64,000 nt of DNA from Deinococcales bacterium (GTDB lineage: Bacteria > Deinococcota > Deinococci > Deinococcales > JAAFIG01), in NCBI GenBank assembly GCA_013298595.1, contig JAAFIG010000025.1, positions 5,185 to 69,184 on the forward strand, in the 5' to 3' direction. This document shows positions 61,147 to 64,000 of this stretch, one piece after another; the stretch's first letter is position 1, and each line of letters starts with the position of its first letter. The position numbers were made by a program, and so were the translations under genes. The notes under the pieces are model-generated. The model did not search any database. It was not told the DNA's origin and was given only the letters and a program-made list of their open reading frames with translations.

Positions 61147-62654
61147 ACACCATTTTGCTGCTCCCCTGTGATACCCGCCCACCAACCCTCGAGTTACCAT
61201 TACAATTGGCTAAAGTGGCTGGGCTTGAAATGCGAGTCCCACCACTCGAGATGCTGAATAACCTCAATATCCCTGGCGATACCACCGCCATTGCTGCATG
61301 GTTACTCGAGCAAGCCAAAACCGCTGATGCTGCGATTATCACCCTCGAGACACTTTGTCTTGGTGGCATGATTCCAGCGCGGCGCGTTTCGGACTCACTC
61401 AAGGATGCTCTGGCTCGGCTCGAGGTGCTGCGCGAAGTTAAACACATTAACCCAAAAATAAAATTATACGCTTATGGTGTGATTGTTCGTGTGGCTCACG
61501 ATAACGATCCGCTCGAGGAAAAACCTTATTATGGTCAGCACGGCACAGCGCTACGCAATGTTTCCGAATGGATAGACCGCGTTGAACGAGGCGCAGATAC
61601 CAACGAACTCGAGCTTGCCAAACAAGCTGTTCCTACAGAAATTCTCGAAGATTGGTTAGGCACCCGTGAACGCAATCATGCTTTGCATCAGCATGCCCTC
61701 GAGATGCTTTCAGAAGGTATTCTCGAGCATCTGTGCTTAACCCTTGATGACACCACACCTTATGGTTTAGCGGCTCGAGATCGCCGCAGACTCGAGGCAC
61801 GCATAGACGAACTAGGTGTTTGGCAAAAAGCCGATGTTTACCCAGGAGCCGATGAAGTCGCGGCTGCCCTACTGGCAAGAGCATTGGTCGACTCGAGCCA
61901 GCGCAAGCCCAGTGTTTTTGTGCGCTACCCAAGTACCCAAGCCGAAAATAGCATCATGCTCTACGAAGACCGTGTACTTGGCGAACTGGTCAAAGCCCAC
62001 ATTCGCGCCGCAGGTGGCGTACCTGCTTCAAGAGCCAGCAGTGCCGATCTGATCTTTGCTGTCAATGCCCCCGCCATCAAACAAGCTCATCGTGCCCCAG
62101 ATTTTGCAGTGGTAGACACTGCCAATCGGCACTTAGCCGCCTTTATCGATGATATCTGCGATGACCTCAAACACACCCGAGCTGTCACAATTGCCGATGT
62201 TGCCTATGCCAATGGTGCAGAACCGCGTTTTGTCAAACAATTACTGGCTCGAGTGGATGCCACGCAACTGGCTGGCTTTGCCGCTTGGAACACCGCTGGG
62301 AACACACTGGGCAGTGCTATCGCAGCGGGTATTTGCGCCTTGAATTGCAAAAACAAAACCGCGCTTGCCGAAGCAAATTTCTCGAGATTTGTGGACGATT
62401 ACTTATACCAATCGATTGTGCGCTCCGAAGTACGAGAAGCCCTCGAGAACCCAAGCCCTTTTGACCTAGGCGAACTCAAACCAATTGCTGAAGCAGAAAT
62501 CGAAAAGCGTATCAAACCACTTGCCCTCGAGTTATACGCCAAACATTTTGCACCACACCTCGAGAACACCGAACTTGTATGGCACGGCTCGAGTCTGGCT
62601 TGGAGTCGGTTATTTACGGGTGTTTTCCCACTGGAATTAAAAGTAAAAAAGTAG
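61143..62654 (+). CDS. DUF4127 family protein
   Basis: 503 residues. Family start MNTILLLPCDTRPPTLELPLQLAKVAGLEMRVPPLEMLNNLNIPGDT, then ADAAIITLETLCLGGMIPARRVSDSL and LTLDDTTPYGLAARDRRRLE. The C-terminal half has VAYANGAEPRFVKQLL and FAAWNTAGNTLGSAIAAGICAL. DUF4127 proteins occur in Deinococcota and Firmicutes, and their role is not established. Arrangements such as ETLCLGG and DDTTPYG suggest an enzyme with a metal or sugar-binding pocket, but this is inference. Coupled to the Uma2 gene upstream; CTCGAG is dense here (well over a dozen). Confidence 0.9.
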   Translation: MNTILLLPCDTRPPTLELPLQLAKVAGLEMRVPPLEMLNNLNIPGDTTAIAAWLLEQAKTADAAIITLETLCLGGMIPARRVSDSLKDALARLEVLREVKHINPKIKLYAYGVIVRVAHDNDPLEEKPYYGQHGTALRNVSEWIDRVERGADTNELELAKQAVPTEILEDWLGTRERNHALHQHALEMLSEGILEHLCLTLDDTTPYGLAARDRRRLEARIDELGVWQKADVYPGADEVAAALLARALVDSSQRKPSVFVRYPSTQAENSIMLYEDRVLGELVKAHIRAAGGVPASRASSADLIFAVNAPAIKQAHRAPDFAVVDTANRHLAAFIDDICDDLKHTRAVTIADVAYANGAEPRFVKQLLARVDATQLAGFAAWNTAGNTLGSAIAAGICALNCKNKTALAEANFSRFVDDYLYQSIVRSEVREALENPSPFDLGELKPIAEAEIEKRIKPLALELYAKHFAPHLENTELVWHGSSLAWSRLFTGVFPLELKVKK

Positions 62655-62735
62655 ATTCTGATTTAGTGTGCTCTTAAAAATGGTGTTTCTCAGCAACCAG
62701 CACCACTCGAGACTTGAGAAACAGAAGTCAAGAGA

Positions 62736-63335
62736 TCACCTTTGAGAATTTGTTTTTTTTCCAATACTGCTGGTTTGAAGAGGTTTAACCACCTCAAATT
62801 TTCTTTGAAGCACACCTAAATCACCAGTAAGTCTTATGAGAATGGCAACAGTCACTTTACTGGTTTTTGCTGCTTTGATAAAAGTTTCAAAATCACGAAA
62901 GTAAAGTATTTTTGCTGCATCGCTGCGAAAACCATTGTTTTTGATAATGTCATACGAGAAATTCTGACTTTTATGCTTGAATATAACAAAATGCGTATTT
63001 GCTATTTTCAAGTTTTTTAATTGATGAGTAAACCAAGAAGAAGGGCGATGTAATGGACACCAATTAAAAAAAGGAAAGAGATTCAGTAAGAAATCTTTGT
63101 CGATGCTCTCAAGCGCTGTGTTTAATCCAAACTCACCTAAGTTGTGCTGAGGTATTCTAAGAGTACCAACAATAATCTCAAATGGAGCTTGATTTGTCAT
63201 TCGAGCATTCCATCGGCTTACAGCCAACAGTTGCCGTAAAAAAGCAGCTTCTGGAAAATGTTCACTTTGGTCTACAAGCACAATGAGCTGATCAACTTTT
63301 GGTACTTTCAAAATCAATCGGTCGGAAGTTGTCAT
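62736..63335 (-). CDS. Orphan protein in a CTCGAG-free segment
   Basis: 199 residues. Contains LIVLVDQSEHFPEAAFLRQLLAVSRWNARMTNQAPFEIIVG, with a strand-helix pattern, later SYDIIKNNGFRSDAAKILYFRDFETFIKAAKTSKVTVAILIRLTGDLG, and a basic end. I do not recognise a family; the start KVPKVDQLIVLVDQSE could be part of an ATPase or nuclease-like fold, but no motif confirms it. AT-richer than the neighbourhood, with no CTCGAG in about 960 bases around it, so probably a recent arrival. No SD site or clear promoter. Confidence 0.6.
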   Translation of the reverse strand: MTTSDRLILKVPKVDQLIVLVDQSEHFPEAAFLRQLLAVSRWNARMTNQAPFEIIVGTLRIPQHNLGEFGLNTALESIDKDFLLNLFPFFNWCPLHRPSSWFTHQLKNLKIANTHFVIFKHKSQNFSYDIIKNNGFRSDAAKILYFRDFETFIKAAKTSKVTVAILIRLTGDLGVLQRKFEVVKPLQTSSIGKKTNSQR

Positions 63336-63644
63336 TACCCCTTGTTTTAGTAGACTTTGTAATACTTTGGATTTCCCATTCTTCCATTCATTTCAATGAT
63401 AATAAAGTGGAACTGGTGAACAAGCTGAACCGTGGTTACCGAACCAAAGAAAAAGCGATAGCAACAAAAAGTTTAGCCAACTAGATGGAAATTTCATGTG
63501 GTCAATTGTATCTTGACTTGAAACCAACCCAGCAAAAACTCTTTAAAAGTGTTGTCCTAAAATTCACCTTGGAATAGTTCTTAATATTTTGTATATATAC
63601 CTAAGTATAAAATTATTTTCTGTGTGGTTCGTGCCATCTGCCCT
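63336..63644. other. AT-rich spacer without CTCGAG
   Basis: About 310 bases between the orphan gene and the tuf promoter. A short open frame on the plus strand (about 60 codons, 63299-63484) has no ribosome site and no recognisable product. No repeat or RNA gene is seen. Confidence 0.5.
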
Positions 63645-63672
63645 TTGCAAAACCCCTTAATTATGCTACATT
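63645..63672 (+). promoter_or_regulatory. Candidate tuf promoter
   Basis: TTGCAA (63645-63650), 16 bases, TACATT (63667-63672). It is followed by a leader of about 200 bases, unlike the leaderless genes nearby. Confidence 0.5.

Positions 63673-64000
<328 letters not shown>

Noticed and set aside
63299-63484. Small plus-strand ORF between the orphan gene and tuf
   Set aside because: No ribosome site or promoter, overlaps the start of the orphan gene, and no recognisable product.

Overview
The window looks like the chromosome of a Deinococcota (Deinococcus/Thermus-type) bacterium of unusually low GC for that phylum. Evidence: the malate dehydrogenase and EF-Tu starts read like Thermus proteins. 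The pyr genes are ordered pyrR-pyrB-pyrC behind a Thermus-style PyrR/leader-peptide attenuator. rnpA carries an N-terminal extension. DUF4394 and DUF4127 proteins are present. Many genes appear leaderless, with a TANNNT -10 box 5-8 nt before the ATG. There are no rRNA or tRNA genes, prophages, CRISPR arrays or complete insertion sequences.

The most striking property is the palindrome CTCGAG. It occurs 22 times in the first 3,000 bases by hand count, where chance predicts about 0.7, and continues at similar density through most of the window in all reading frames, on both gene strands, in spacers and in terminator stems. It is missing from a few stretches (about 62.71-63.67 kb, the 38.94-39.40 kb gene) and rare in some genes (PEGA protein, pilC). 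It behaves like a highly iterated palindrome, comparable in kind to cyanobacterial HIP1. A second repeat family consists of REP-like hairpins (GTAGGGG...CCCTACA ends) in spacers, and the window holds a matching REP-associated tyrosine transposase (RAYT).

Layout. 1-3.1 kb: a partial HEAT-repeat protein and a DUF4406 protein. 3.1-6.4 kb: a DeoR regulator, then an MFS transporter / 57-aa membrane protein / histone-deacetylase-like operon. 6.6-9.75 kb: pyrR-pyrB-pyrC with an attenuator, REP elements in each spacer, and divergent mobA. 10.6-17.1 kb: mutL, a GAF-PAS-GAF-GGDEF protein, argJ and an unrecognised exported protein. 17.2-23.7 kb: a trp attenuator (leader peptide with three Trp codons), trpE, RAYT, trpS, HIT, trpG, ridA, malQ. 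23.8-33.4 kb: cobT, flavin reductase, PEGA protein, SufE-like protein, a 7TM-GGDEF protein, paaX with a flavoprotein oxidase, and two NAD(P)-dependent oxidoreductase-type genes. 33.4-38.6 kb: comM, yidC, yidD, rnpA, rpmH, scpB, and hsp20 with an HspR-type operator. 38.9-45.5 kb: an AT-hook-like small protein, an Hpt/pseudo-receiver protein with a receiver-GGDEF protein, a DUF4394 protein and a large surface lipoprotein. 45.6-52.6 kb: korB/korA, Uma2, mdh, ilvE, pilC. 52.6-62.7 kb: P1 peptidase, WecA-type transferase, upp, MATE, CYTH, a heme-plus-copper monooxygenase-like protein, gatB, Uma2, DUF4127. 62.7-64 kb: an orphan gene without CTCGAG, then the leader and start of tuf.

Functionally the window combines pyrimidine and tryptophan synthesis with their RNA-level controls, c-di-GMP signalling (three GGDEF/GGEEF proteins), TCA-cycle enzymes, envelope biogenesis, and two competence-associated proteins (ComM, PilC). 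All calls are from reading the sequence; no database search was run.
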